The notes beneath the pieces are model-generated. The model was not told where the DNA came from and did not search any database. It saw only the letters and a list, made by a program, of their open reading frames with translations. 64,000 nt of DNA from Bradyrhizobium ivorense. Its GTDB lineage: Bacteria; Pseudomonadota; Alphaproteobacteria; Rhizobiales; Xanthobacteraceae. The position numbers and the translations under genes were made by a program. The DNA lies in contig NZ_CAADFC020000033.1 of NCBI RefSeq assembly GCF_900696085.1, positions 186,001 through 250,000 of the forward strand. The letters are read 5' to 3'. Positions 18,181-27,064 of the stretch are shown one piece after another (within the stretch, counting starts at the first letter, position 1; each line of letters opens with the position of its first letter).

Positions 18181-19197
18181 TCAGGGATAGAGCTTCTTGG
18201 CGAGTTCCATCATCGAAGGACGCTCAGCCAGCTTTGCGGGACCGATGATCTTGGCGTTCACGAACTGCTGCGCGTCCGGATTGGCGCGCTCGGCAGCCGC
18301 CGCGTTCACCGGCAGCATCCAGGCATTGGCGTAGAGCAATTGCGCCTCGACACTGAGGAAGTGGTCGATGAACAAACGCGCGGCATTGGGATGCGGCGCG
18401 TTCTTGAGCACCGCGAGATCCATCTCCGCGTAAGGTGCGCCCTCCTTCGGAATCACGACCTTCACCGGCAAGCCCTTCAGATCGGACGTGAAGGCAAAGA
18501 TCTGCGGGATATAGATGGCGTACTCGCCGCGCGCCACGCGGCGGGCGTCGTTTCGCATGTCGCGGCTGAACACCGGCTTTTGCTCGGCGAGCTTCTGGTT
18601 GAAGTCGCCGCCCATGGTTTTTTCCAGAATGGCGAACATGGTGTTTCCGCTGCCGAGCGGCCGCATATCGTCCGAAAGGATCTTGCCCTTCCATTTGGGA
18701 TCGTTGAGATCGCTCCAGCTCGTCGGAATGTCCTGCTCCTTGATCAGCCGCGTGTTGATCAGAATACCCATCGGCTGCATGAAGGCCGGCACGCTGTATT
18801 CGTTGGCCTTGAAGGGCGGCCGCAGATGGGCGGCATTCGGGATCGGCGGCAATTTCTGCACGAAATCGCCGTTCTTGAGTTGCTCCTCGATCATGGTCGT
18901 CGTGACCATTTCCGCGTCACCCAGGAAGCGGCCGGCCGCCTGCTCGGTGCGGATGCGCTCGGCGAGCTCGCTGGCGCGCAGGTCGAGGCTCTCGACCGCA
19001 ATTCCGTACTTTGCTTCGAACGACTTGAGCACGTCCTTGAAGTAAGGCGCGCCCAAAGCCATGTTGTAGACGACGACCTTGCCTTCCTTCTTGGCGGCCT
19101 CGACAACCTTGTCCCAAGAACCGTCATCGGCTTGCGCCGGGCTCAACAGACCGACAAGACAGGCGACAACCGCCGGCATGACTCGCTTGAACAACAC
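18181..19197 (-). CDS. ABC transporter substrate-binding protein, family 1 (second copy)
   Basis: 338 residues with a Sec signal peptide (cleavage near AQA-DDGSW) and the same fold as the protein at 14201; shared blocks include AAKKEGKVVVYN, LASELAERIRTEQAAGR-like text and DPKWKGKILSDDMR. Iron-type carriers often have Tyr ligands, but none can be assigned with certainty here, so an organic substrate is favoured by context. It is the binding protein cotranscribed with the permease and ATPase. Confidence 0.88.
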   Translation of the reverse strand: MLFKRVMPAVVACLVGLLSPAQADDGSWDKVVEAAKKEGKVVVYNMALGAPYFKDVLKSFEAKYGIAVESLDLRASELAERIRTEQAAGRFLGDAEMVTTTMIEEQLKNGDFVQKLPPIPNAAHLRPPFKANEYSVPAFMQPMGILINTRLIKEQDIPTSWSDLNDPKWKGKILSDDMRPLGSGNTMFAILEKTMGGDFNQKLAEQKPVFSRDMRNDARRVARGEYAIYIPQIFAFTSDLKGLPVKVVIPKEGAPYAEMDLAVLKNAPHPNAARLFIDHFLSVEAQLLYANAWMLPVNAAAAERANPDAQQFVNAKIIGPAKLAERPSMMELAKKLYP

Positions 19198-19244
19198 GTT
19201 ACTCCTCCCAAAATCCTTTTATTGGCTATTTGCTTCGCCGGTCT

Positions 19245-19658
19245 TTAGATCTCCAGGACTACATATTCCTTGTCGATGGTGACCTGGAACGTTTCGGCGC
19301 GCAGCTCGCCCTCGATCAGCGCTCCGCCGGACTCCACCCTCAGCTCATAACTCCGCACCTTGGTGCGGTCTGGCTCGCACCACGAGCGCCCGGTTCGCAG
19401 ATCGAATTCCCAGCCATGCCACGGGCAGCGCAACAACTCGCCACGACGGCTATATCGATAGTCGCCCGGACCTGCGGCCTCGACGAGCCCGACGATACGC
19501 CCCTTGCACAGGGACGCCCCCTCGTGCGGACAACGATTGCCGACGGCGAAATACTCGCCCTCCACGTTGAAGATGCCGATCTCGCGTCCATTGACCTGGA
19601 CCAGCAGGCGCTGACCCGGCGGGATCTGATCCACAGTCGCAACCACATGCCGCGCCAT
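19245..19658 (-). CDS. Rieske [2Fe-2S] ferredoxin
   Basis: The 137-residue soluble protein is a stand-alone Rieske domain with both cluster motifs: CPHEGASLCKG and CPWHGWEFD. Such ferredoxins pass electrons to Rieske oxygenases, here most likely the one at 12867. Its ATG overlaps the stop of the amidohydrolase upstream, so it is translated with it. No ferredoxin reductase is present in the locus. Confidence 0.88.
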   Translation of the reverse strand: MARHVVATVDQIPPGQRLLVQVNGREIGIFNVEGEYFAVGNRCPHEGASLCKGRIVGLVEAAGPGDYRYSRRGELLRCPWHGWEFDLRTGRSWCEPDRTKVRSYELRVESGGALIEGELRAETFQVTIDKEYVVLEI

Positions 19659-20761
19659 CAGTCCAACCTGTAGAACTTGCGGGCATTCTCATAGAGAAGC
19701 TGCTCGCGCTGCGCTTGCGTGAGGTTGGCGCGAAATGCGTAGCGCGGATCGTCGAAATCCCAATGTGGGTAGTCGGTCGAGAACAGCAGCCGGTCCCAGC
19801 CGATCCGGTCGAACAGATCGATCAATTCGGCTGACGTCGCCGGTTCTTCCATCGGCTGCGTGCTGAACCAGACCTGCTCGCGCACATATTCCGACGGTGG
19901 CTTCCTCACGTGGGGAACCTCGCTACGCAGGCGCGCCCAATGCTTGTCCATGCGCGCATTGAGCGATGGTATCCAGCCGAGGCCGCCCTCCATGATGACG
20001 ACGCGCAGTTCAGGAAAGCGCTCCAAGACCCCTTCAAACACGAGACTGGCCACCACCGCCTGCATGGTCTGGGCGACCGAATGGTGTTCCTCCATGTAGT
20101 AGGATGTCCACCCTCCGCCGGTCGACGGATGGCCATTGGTGCCGCCGACATGAATCGTGATCGGCAATTTGTTGCGCACGGCCGCCTCATAGATCGGCCA
20201 GTAGCGCCGCCGTCCCAGCGGCTCATCCGTCTTGGGCAGGGTCAGGATCTGGGTAAAGTTGGGGTCACCTCCCCTGGCGTCGATCTCGGCGACGGACGCC
20301 ACCGTATCCTCCTGGGCGACCAGCACCGAGGCCCGCAACCGCGGCTCCTGCTTCACCCAGCGCTCGACCTGCCAGGTGTTCATCGCGCGGGTCAATGCGG
20401 CGCCGAAGTCGAGATTGCGCTGGCTCCCCGGATTCCAGCGCAGGGGAATCAACATGCCCACTTCGATCCCGTTGGGGTCGAGGTGTTGCTTCCTCATCAA
20501 TTCGAGGCTCGATCCCGGCGGCCCGCCCTCCTCCGGATAGGCATCGATCCTCGCAGCGTCGGGCGACGTGCGCGGATGCGACAGCGCCTCGGAGAAGGCG
20601 TGGCGTAGATGGCTGCCATAGACCGACAGATGCTCGATCCACCGTCTTTCCAGATAGGGATGCACCTCGGTCCACGAGGTCATCGCCGGATGGATGTCGC
20701 AATCGATGACCTTCAGCTTGTAGGTCGAGGCCCGCGGCCGCTCGAGTTCAACGGTGCTCAT
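19658..20761 (-). CDS. Amidohydrolase family 2 (ACMSD-like), second copy
   Basis: The 367-residue metal-dependent enzyme has the TIM-barrel amidohydrolase-2 pattern: the N-terminal metal motif DCDIHPAM, PITIHVGGTNGH in the middle and FSTDYPHWDFDDPRYAF near the end. Relatives decarboxylate or hydrolyse aromatic acids. It overlaps the next upstream paralogue by four bases and the Rieske ferredoxin downstream, so the three are tightly coupled. It shares the ends of its motifs with the paralogue at 20758, suggesting duplication or a two-subunit enzyme. Confidence 0.88.
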   Translation of the reverse strand: MSTVELERPRASTYKLKVIDCDIHPAMTSWTEVHPYLERRWIEHLSVYGSHLRHAFSEALSHPRTSPDAARIDAYPEEGGPPGSSLELMRKQHLDPNGIEVGMLIPLRWNPGSQRNLDFGAALTRAMNTWQVERWVKQEPRLRASVLVAQEDTVASVAEIDARGGDPNFTQILTLPKTDEPLGRRRYWPIYEAAVRNKLPITIHVGGTNGHPSTGGGWTSYYMEEHHSVAQTMQAVVASLVFEGVLERFPELRVVIMEGGLGWIPSLNARMDKHWARLRSEVPHVRKPPSEYVREQVWFSTQPMEEPATSAELIDLFDRIGWDRLLFSTDYPHWDFDDPRYAFRANLTQAQREQLLYENARKFYRLD

Positions 20762-21888
20762 GGCACAACCTCCATGACCTGATCGGCCTTGGCCAATCGC
20801 GCGTAAGTGGCAAGCGCATTTTCACTGGCAATCTTGCGGAACAGTCCGTCAGGGAGCCGGCCGGAAAGAACCGCATCCCCGTCGAAATGCCAATGCGGAT
20901 AGTCCGTCGAGAACAGGAACAGCTCATCCGACTTGATGTGATCGGCGAGCCGCATGATGGCCTCGCCGTCGTCCGCCGCATCGACGGGCTGCACGGTGAA
21001 GCGGACGTTGTTGCGGATGATCTCCGATGGCGTGCGCGTGACCCAGGGCACCTCGGCCCGCACGCCTTTCCAGGTCTTGTCGGCCCGCCAGATGAACCCG
21101 CTCAGCCATGTCAGTCCGGATTCGATTGCAACGACCTTGAGCCGGGGGAATTTCGCGAACACGCCTTCCGATATCAGGCTTTGCAGCTGGCTCTCGAACG
21201 CGGCGGATTGCGCCACATAGTCCTCGACATAGTGCGATGGCCACCCAATGGCGGTTGGCGCGTATCGATAGGCGCTACCTGCATGAATCCCGATCGCCAG
21301 ATCGAGACGCTCGGCGCGTTCATAGATCGGCCAGAGATGCCGCCGGCCCAGCGTGGTTTCGCCGGACACCAGCATGAGCACCTGCATGAATCGGAAATCG
21401 TCGGTGCGGCGATCGATCTCCGCCACGGCAAGCTCCGCATTGTGCGACGGAATCACGATCGAGGCGCGCAGCCGCGGATCGTGGTTGAGCCAATGATCCC
21501 TGATCCAGTCATTGGTCGCCCGGCAGAACGCAGCCGCCATGTCCTCGCTGTGAAGGACCTGCGCGCCGTAGAGGCAGTTCAGGATCCCATAGCGCGGCCG
21601 AAACCGGTCGAGCACATGGTCCTTCATCGCCTGGAGCGAGGAGCCCGCCTTCGCGCCACCCTCGAGCGCCCAGTCCGGGCGACACGACAGCGGTGAGTTC
21701 TGCGGATAACTGGTCAGGCTCAGATTAAGGCGATCGAGCGCGCGAACCGAGACCATCTCGCGCCAATAGTCGTTCAGATATGGCAGGAGAACGCCCATCC
21801 CGGGCACCGCCGGATGAAGATCGCAATCGATAGCCCCGGCGTACGTCCTCGCCTGATCAAGACCGGCGACCAAGCCGTTTCCTTCCAT
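20758..21888 (-). CDS. Amidohydrolase family 2 (ACMSD-like), first copy
   Basis: 376 residues; metal motif DCDLHPAVPG, the His-rich middle DLAIGIHAGSAY and C-terminal FSTDYPHWHFDGD match the family. It is the first gene of the leftward operon that ends with the importer ATPase. GAGAG precedes the ATG. A MarR gene is divergent across a 147-base spacer containing a TTGA-N4-TCAA dyad. Confidence 0.88.
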   Translation of the reverse strand: MEGNGLVAGLDQARTYAGAIDCDLHPAVPGMGVLLPYLNDYWREMVSVRALDRLNLSLTSYPQNSPLSCRPDWALEGGAKAGSSLQAMKDHVLDRFRPRYGILNCLYGAQVLHSEDMAAAFCRATNDWIRDHWLNHDPRLRASIVIPSHNAELAVAEIDRRTDDFRFMQVLMLVSGETTLGRRHLWPIYERAERLDLAIGIHAGSAYRYAPTAIGWPSHYVEDYVAQSAAFESQLQSLISEGVFAKFPRLKVVAIESGLTWLSGFIWRADKTWKGVRAEVPWVTRTPSEIIRNNVRFTVQPVDAADDGEAIMRLADHIKSDELFLFSTDYPHWHFDGDAVLSGRLPDGLFRKIASENALATYARLAKADQVMEVVP

Positions 21889-21935
21889 GTCGCTCTCGCC
21901 ACTTTTTTCTTGGAATTGGGAGATTGAGCTCTATG

Positions 21936-21947
21936 TTGATATGTCAA
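21936..21947. promoter_or_regulatory. TTGA-N4-TCAA dyad, likely MarR operator
   Basis: TTGATATGTCAA sits between the divergent amidohydrolase and MarR genes; a TTGACA (-35-like, minus strand, 21962-21957) is just beyond it. Binding here would block the amidohydrolase promoter. Confidence 0.4.
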
Positions 21948-22035
21948 TAAATGTTTTGTCAAGAAATTTGATCTGGATAAATCGCGCTGCAAAAGTGAGA
22001 CTTTGGGCGAAGATTTGCTGAGGGAGATTCCTGGA

Positions 22036-22539
22036 ATGCCTGCGGCCAAGAAGCGCGAGGTTGAGCAAGCGTCGAACGACCGCGCGCGCACTGCCGGAAC
22101 GCTGGCGCGTGAACATTTGGCCGTGCTGGTCTCGACCATCGGCATGCGTCTCAATAGAGGCGCGACTGCGTATTATCGCTCGGTCTGGAACATCGGCGCG
22201 GTCGAGTGGCGCCTGATCATGACACTCAAGAGCATCAGTTCGCTGAATGTCAGCGAGTTGTCGGACGCTGCGGACATAGACAAGGCCGCCGCAAGCCGAA
22301 GCCTCGCGATCCTGGAGGAGCGCGGGCTCGTATCGGTCGAGCAAACGCGATCGCGTGGCAGAGCTGCGATCGCCAAGCTGACGGCCGAAGGTCGAAAATT
22401 CGCCGTCAAGTTGACGGAGGTCTCACGCGAACGAGACGCACGACTTTTCAGGGAATTCACCCCGTCCGACAAGGAGAGACTACGCGATCTCCTGCACCAG
22501 CTCGCCCGCTCGCTGGAAAAAGCCGATTGGGAGCACTGA
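22036..22539 (+). CDS. MarR-family transcriptional regulator (second)
   Basis: 167 residues from ATG 22036, which follows AGGGAG at 9 bases; an upstream TTG is less likely. The winged helix is clear (IGAVEWRLIMTLKSISSLNV, recognition part IDKAAASRSLAILEERGLVS, wing TRSRGRAAIAKLTAEG). It faces the amidohydrolase/importer operon and probably represses it. It is not closely similar to the MarR at 12235, so the two arms of the locus seem separately controlled. Confidence 0.87.
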   Translation: MPAAKKREVEQASNDRARTAGTLAREHLAVLVSTIGMRLNRGATAYYRSVWNIGAVEWRLIMTLKSISSLNVSELSDAADIDKAAASRSLAILEERGLVSVEQTRSRGRAAIAKLTAEGRKFAVKLTEVSRERDARLFREFTPSDKERLRDLLHQLARSLEKADWEH

Positions 22540-23342
22540 CTGCGGTCAATGCTCTCCTCGACGAGGCGATCAGATGCTTTGTCGTTCGCCGTCAAGGAGC
22601 GGGCCCTGATCGAACTTCGATCATCTCGCAAGACACCTGGGACTTCCGTCACGCCAGCGCCGCGGACGGCAGACGTACCGCCACTTGAAGTCTCCGAGTG
22701 CAGACCGATTCAATGGTAGCGGGGGTCCGCTACATCGCTAAACCCACTATTTTGGAAGCCCTGTTTTCTTGCCGGCGGGCAAGCTTAACTCACGAGGTCG
22801 CCTCCTTATAGCCCGTCAAAGCCCGCCTTTCGCACCGGCTGAACAGTCGGCGAGCAGGGCCCAAGTCGGGGGCGCAACTATCGATACCGACAAGACTACG
22901 CTGCATCATCCCCGGATGCTGCGCTGCATCACAGGCCAATCGAGGATTTTCCGACAGATCGAACCGTGGCGTTCGAAGTTGGATCGATCCAGCGGCGTCG
23001 AATTTAAGGCTGGCTGCTGCCCGGTTCCATCATCGCTACCTTTGCTAGAACCATTCAAAATGTATATTGTGACCTCGTCACCGGGCTTGAGAGAGAATGC
23101 CTGGGACCTCAGGGAAGCGGGACGCTGAAGGGGTTGTTTGATCGCACGGCACGGCCGGTTTAGCGGCGGGTGCGGCGGCATGGAATTCGACTCGGGCGGC
23201 CATCCGGCGGCCTGGAGGGTTTTGCCGTTGCCCCTCGCCTGGTCCGTCCCACCGCCGCAGCGAGCAGTCCCCTGCAATCGGATGGTTGATCACGCGACCC
23301 GTGCGACCGGGTCTCGTGGCCCTTGACCTCGGAGGAGCCAGG
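22540..23342. other. 800-base stretch without a convincing gene
   Basis: Open frames here are short, lack ribosome sites and show no domain I recognise. The only readable items are a decayed kinase tail (22649-22720) and an inverted repeat TCGAAC-CGTGGC-GTTCGA at 22959-22976. Confidence 0.5.
22649..22720 (-). pseudogene. Decayed C-terminal tail of a histidine kinase
   Basis: On the minus strand the frame reads TIESVCTRRLQVAVRLPSA followed by a stop (22649-22651). It aligns with the last residues of the kinase at 5759 (TLDRSPLGGLRVTIRLPSA), and the DNA is alike over about 60 bases. No further kinase sequence is recognisable upstream. Confidence 0.5.
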
Positions 23343-25271
23343 ATGGACCAGCGAGAAGTGCTGGCGGCGTGGGAGAAGTTTGTCGAGCGCGGAGCGTTGT
23401 CGTCCGATTTGAGGTCGTCGGTTGCCGCGTCGTGGCAGAGATCCAGAAACCATCACGTCACCGTCGATCGGGCGCGGGCGCCGCTCGTCGCCGACGCCGA
23501 GTTGTTTCGCCGTCGCGCCAAGCACGCTTCGCTTCGTCACGCCGCCCGCTGCGCTCTCGATAATTCCAAGACGTTCCTGCGCGATGCGAATTCGATCATG
23601 ATCCTCACCGATCCCAGCGGGCTGATCATCGATACCCAGGGCGACGACAGGGTTATCGACGCCGGCCGCGCGGTTCATCTCGAACACGGAGGACGCTGGA
23701 GCGAGGCCGATATCGGCACCAACGCGATTGGCGCCGCGATCGCAGAATCGAAGCCGGTCCAGATCCGCGGGGCAGAGCATTTCTGTTCGGAGGTGCAACG
23801 GTGGACCTGCGCTGCCGTTCCGGTTCACGATCCCAGCGATGGCGAATTGCTTGGCGTGGTGGACATCTCGGGCCCCGCCAGCACCTTCAATCCGCAGAGC
23901 CTTGCCTTGGCGGTCGCGGTCGGCCATCACGTCGAAGGCGTCCTGGCGCAATCCATCCGGCAGGAACGCGAGGAATTGCTGTGCCGCTTTCTAGCCAAGA
24001 GGGCGCAATGGTCGAATGACGAATGCATCGTGCTCGACCGTCGCGGCACCATCCTCCATGCCACGGAGCGCGCGCTGAATGCGATCCGGCATGACCAGCA
24101 CGGCATTCACGACGACGCACCGACCCGATTCCTGAAGACGGTGCCGTTCGATGAGTGGCCAGGCAGGTTGAACGAGTTGCTTCCAAACGCCAGCTTCAAT
24201 CTCGTCAAGAACGAACGCTCCGGCATCGGCGCCATCGTGGTGCTGCATGCACGACGACGCCAGTTGGCCACGCATCAGAGCGCTCAGAAATCAAGGTTAG
24301 TGCCTGAACACCGCGAGACCACGGGCCCATCGTCCGCCCGAAAGGACTTAAGGCTGGAGACCCCTTCGGTTCCGGGCGCGGCCGCTGGATTCGTTGGCCG
24401 CGATCCCGCGGTGCGAGCCGTCGTTCGTCAGGTCGAAACCGCGGCGGCGCGCAAGATGCCGATCCTGATCCGCGGTGAAACCGGGACCGGCAAGGAACAG
24501 CTCGCGCGGCATGCCCATGCAGCGAGCGGGCGGACCGGCGCGTTCATCCCGGTCAATTGTGCCGCCCTGCCCGAAAGCCTGATCGAGACCGAACTGTTCG
24601 GCTACGCCGAGGGTGCATTCACCGGCGCGCGGCGTGGCGGTGCGATTGGACTGGTCAAGGAGGCCGATGGAGGCACGTTGTTCCTGGACGAAATCGGCGA
24701 CATGCCTGTTGCGTTGCAGGCCGTGCTGCTGCGGCTGCTCGACGACTGGACCGTACGCCCCGTCGGCGGCGTCAGGTCGAAAGTCGATGTTTTTCTTGTC
24801 TCCGCAACCAACGCCCGGCTCGACAAGGCGGTTGCCGAAGGCAGGTTTCGATCCGATCTGCTCTACCGCCTCAACACGCTCGAGGTGACGTTGCCGAGAC
24901 TGCGCGATCGCAGCGATTTTGACGCCATCGTTCGCCATCTGCTCGATACGATCGATCCGAGTTGTGAAATCGCCCCGGCCGACATCGCCCATCTCGCCAC
25001 GCGCCCTTGGCCCGGCAACATCCGCGAGCTTCGCAACGTGCTGGCGCGCTTCACCATTGCCGGTGCGGATGGCGCCTCGAGCGAGACGCCGCGGGAGGAT
25101 GTCGCCCTGCACGCCCCTGAAGCGGCGTCCGGATCGCTCCACGACACCCACAGGGCACGAATCCTTGCGGTCTACGCGGAGACCGCCGGTAACGTCAGCG
25201 AGACCGCGCGACGTCTTGGCGTTTCGAGAAACACGATCTATCGCGCGCTCGGGCAAAAGCGGCCTGAATGA
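23343..25271 (+). CDS. Sigma-54-dependent activator, AcoR-like (right-hand end of the monooxygenase operon)
   Basis: 642 residues: N-terminal GAF-type sensor (about 75-225), AAA+ domain with Walker A GETGTGKEQL, the sigma-54 contact loop GAFTGA and Walker B GGTLFLDEIGD, then a Fis-type HTH (NVSETARRLGVSRNTIYRAL). GGAGGAG precedes ATG 23343. It converges on the GroEL-like gene at the end of the monooxygenase operon and is very similar to the activator at 35632 through the AAA+ domain. It probably responds to the same or a related inducer (MimR-like). Confidence 0.92.
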   Translation: MDQREVLAAWEKFVERGALSSDLRSSVAASWQRSRNHHVTVDRARAPLVADAELFRRRAKHASLRHAARCALDNSKTFLRDANSIMILTDPSGLIIDTQGDDRVIDAGRAVHLEHGGRWSEADIGTNAIGAAIAESKPVQIRGAEHFCSEVQRWTCAAVPVHDPSDGELLGVVDISGPASTFNPQSLALAVAVGHHVEGVLAQSIRQEREELLCRFLAKRAQWSNDECIVLDRRGTILHATERALNAIRHDQHGIHDDAPTRFLKTVPFDEWPGRLNELLPNASFNLVKNERSGIGAIVVLHARRRQLATHQSAQKSRLVPEHRETTGPSSARKDLRLETPSVPGAAAGFVGRDPAVRAVVRQVETAAARKMPILIRGETGTGKEQLARHAHAASGRTGAFIPVNCAALPESLIETELFGYAEGAFTGARRGGAIGLVKEADGGTLFLDEIGDMPVALQAVLLRLLDDWTVRPVGGVRSKVDVFLVSATNARLDKAVAEGRFRSDLLYRLNTLEVTLPRLRDRSDFDAIVRHLLDTIDPSCEIAPADIAHLATRPWPGNIRELRNVLARFTIAGADGASSETPREDVALHAPEAASGSLHDTHRARILAVYAETAGNVSETARRLGVSRNTIYRALGQKRPE

Positions 25272-25369
25272 GCCGCAGGCGTATCCGACCATCGACACTG
25301 CCGGTGTCGCTGCACCGAGCGCTACTTGGCGCGAACCGCTCGCGTCAGATTGACGATTCGCGCCGTTGA

Positions 25370-26998
25370 TCAGAGCAGTTCGGCACCACCGCCTCGTGCC
25401 GGTCCTGCGGTCGGATCGTAGTCATCCGGCTTCTTGGCGATCAAAGTCTGCGTCGTCAGGATCAGACCCGCCACCGATGCCGCATTGCGAACCGCGCAAT
25501 AGCACACCCTGACCGGGTCGATGATGCCCGCTTCGACAAGATCGACTGCCGAACCATTGCGCGCGTCGAGGCCATGACCATTCCTGGCCTTGGCAATCTT
25601 CGCCACCTCCGCCTCTGCGTTCAGGCCGGCATTGCCGGCAATGTAGAACAGCGGCCGACTGAGCGCGCGTTGCAGCAGCTCGGCGCCCTGCCTGGTGCTG
25701 CCTTCCAGACGACCGATCAACTCGTCGAGTTTTCCGGCGGTCCTGAGCAAGGCCAGGCCGCCGCCCGGGACGATGCCCTCTTCGATCGCCGCGCGGGTCG
25801 CGTTGATCGCATCCTCGATCAGCTGGGTCCGGCGCTTCTGTTCCACCGGTGTCGCGCCGCCGGCGAGGATCATCGCCGTGCCGCCGGATAGTTTTGCGAT
25901 TCGCTCCTGGAATTTGTCCCGTTCGATATTTTCAGGAGCGGCCTCGTATTGCCGCAACACCTGCTCGCGTCGCGCAACGATGTTCCTTTGGTCACCGCCA
26001 CCCGCGGTGATCAGGGTCTTCGAGGCGGAAATGCGCACCTGGCGCGCAGAACCGAGGTCATGCAGCTCGACCTTTTCGAGCCTTCCGCCGAGATCGACCG
26101 AGATCACGCGCCCCCCGGTCGTGATCGCAATGTCCTCGAGCATCGCCTTGCGCCAATGCCCGAATTCCGGCGGATGGATCGCGGCGACCTTGAAGCCGCC
26201 GCGTTCCCGGCGTGCCAGCAATTGCATGATGATCGGCGGCGCAACCTCCTCGGCGATGATCAGCAGTGGTCTGCCGCTCTTCTCGATCAGCGAGATCACG
26301 CCGGCGAGCTGCTCACCGGTCTGGATCTTGATATCGGTCATGAGGATGAAGGGATTGTCGAGCACGACCTGCATTTTCTCGACATCGGTCACCATGTGAT
26401 GCGAGAGATAGCCGCGATCGAAGGCCATGCCCTCGACGATCTCCAGCGTCGTCTCGACCGTGCTGCCATATTCAACCGCGACGATCCCGTGATTGCCGGC
26501 ACGCTGGAATGCCTCGGCCACCATGTCGCCAAGCGCCGCGTCATTGGCGGCAATGCTCGCCACGGCACGCAGACCGGCGGCACCCTGCAGCGGCTTCGCC
26601 GATCGTCTGAGCGCGGCGATAGTCTCGGCGACCGCCAGTTCCAGCCCCTCGACCAGTTCGACCGGATTTGCGCCAGCCGCAAGACATTTCAGGCCGTCCT
26701 GCACCAGGACGTCGGCAAGCACGGTGGCCGTGGTGGTCCCGTCTCCCGCCACTTCATTGGTCCGCGCCGAGACCTCGCGCAGCACCTGCGCACCCATGTT
26801 CTCGAACGGGCATTCCAGCTCGATCTCGCTGGCAATACTGACGCCGTCGCGCGACACGATCGGCGTCCCGATCGGCCGGTCCATGATCGCGTTCATGCCC
26901 TTCGGTCCGAGCGTCCCCCTCACCGCCTTGGCGAGCTTGGCAACACCTCTACCCAGAGCGGCCCGCGCGGCTTCATCGTGCAGCATGATCTTCGGCAT
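25370..26998 (-). CDS. GroEL-like chaperonin of the monooxygenase cluster (MimG type)
   Basis: The 542-residue chaperonin keeps the nucleotide-site blocks (TLGPKGMNAIMDRPIGTP, AGDGTTTATVLADV, GIVPGGGLALLR) but diverges from housekeeping GroEL elsewhere, and ends GGGAELL rather than in Gly-Gly-Met repeats. No groES is adjacent. In Mycobacterium and Rhodococcus propane monooxygenase clusters an equivalent chaperonin is needed to fold the large hydroxylase subunit; the same is inferred here. ATG 26998 is the family start; the frame is open to 27040. Last gene of the leftward operon. Confidence 0.9.
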   Translation of the reverse strand: MPKIMLHDEAARAALGRGVAKLAKAVRGTLGPKGMNAIMDRPIGTPIVSRDGVSIASEIELECPFENMGAQVLREVSARTNEVAGDGTTTATVLADVLVQDGLKCLAAGANPVELVEGLELAVAETIAALRRSAKPLQGAAGLRAVASIAANDAALGDMVAEAFQRAGNHGIVAVEYGSTVETTLEIVEGMAFDRGYLSHHMVTDVEKMQVVLDNPFILMTDIKIQTGEQLAGVISLIEKSGRPLLIIAEEVAPPIIMQLLARRERGGFKVAAIHPPEFGHWRKAMLEDIAITTGGRVISVDLGGRLEKVELHDLGSARQVRISASKTLITAGGGDQRNIVARREQVLRQYEAAPENIERDKFQERIAKLSGGTAMILAGGATPVEQKRRTQLIEDAINATRAAIEEGIVPGGGLALLRTAGKLDELIGRLEGSTRQGAELLQRALSRPLFYIAGNAGLNAEAEVAKIAKARNGHGLDARNGSAVDLVEAGIIDPVRVCYCAVRNAASVAGLILTTQTLIAKKPDDYDPTAGPARGGGAELL

Positions 26999-27064
26999 TT
27001 TACATCCCCGACTGTTGGCTTGAGGTCGTCTCGTATGCACTCGCTCTCTTGCTGCACGCCGGCA

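Noticed and set aside
22769..23277. Overlapping 119- and 123-residue frames
   Set aside because: No ribosome site, no domain, and both strands open equally; not separable from chance.
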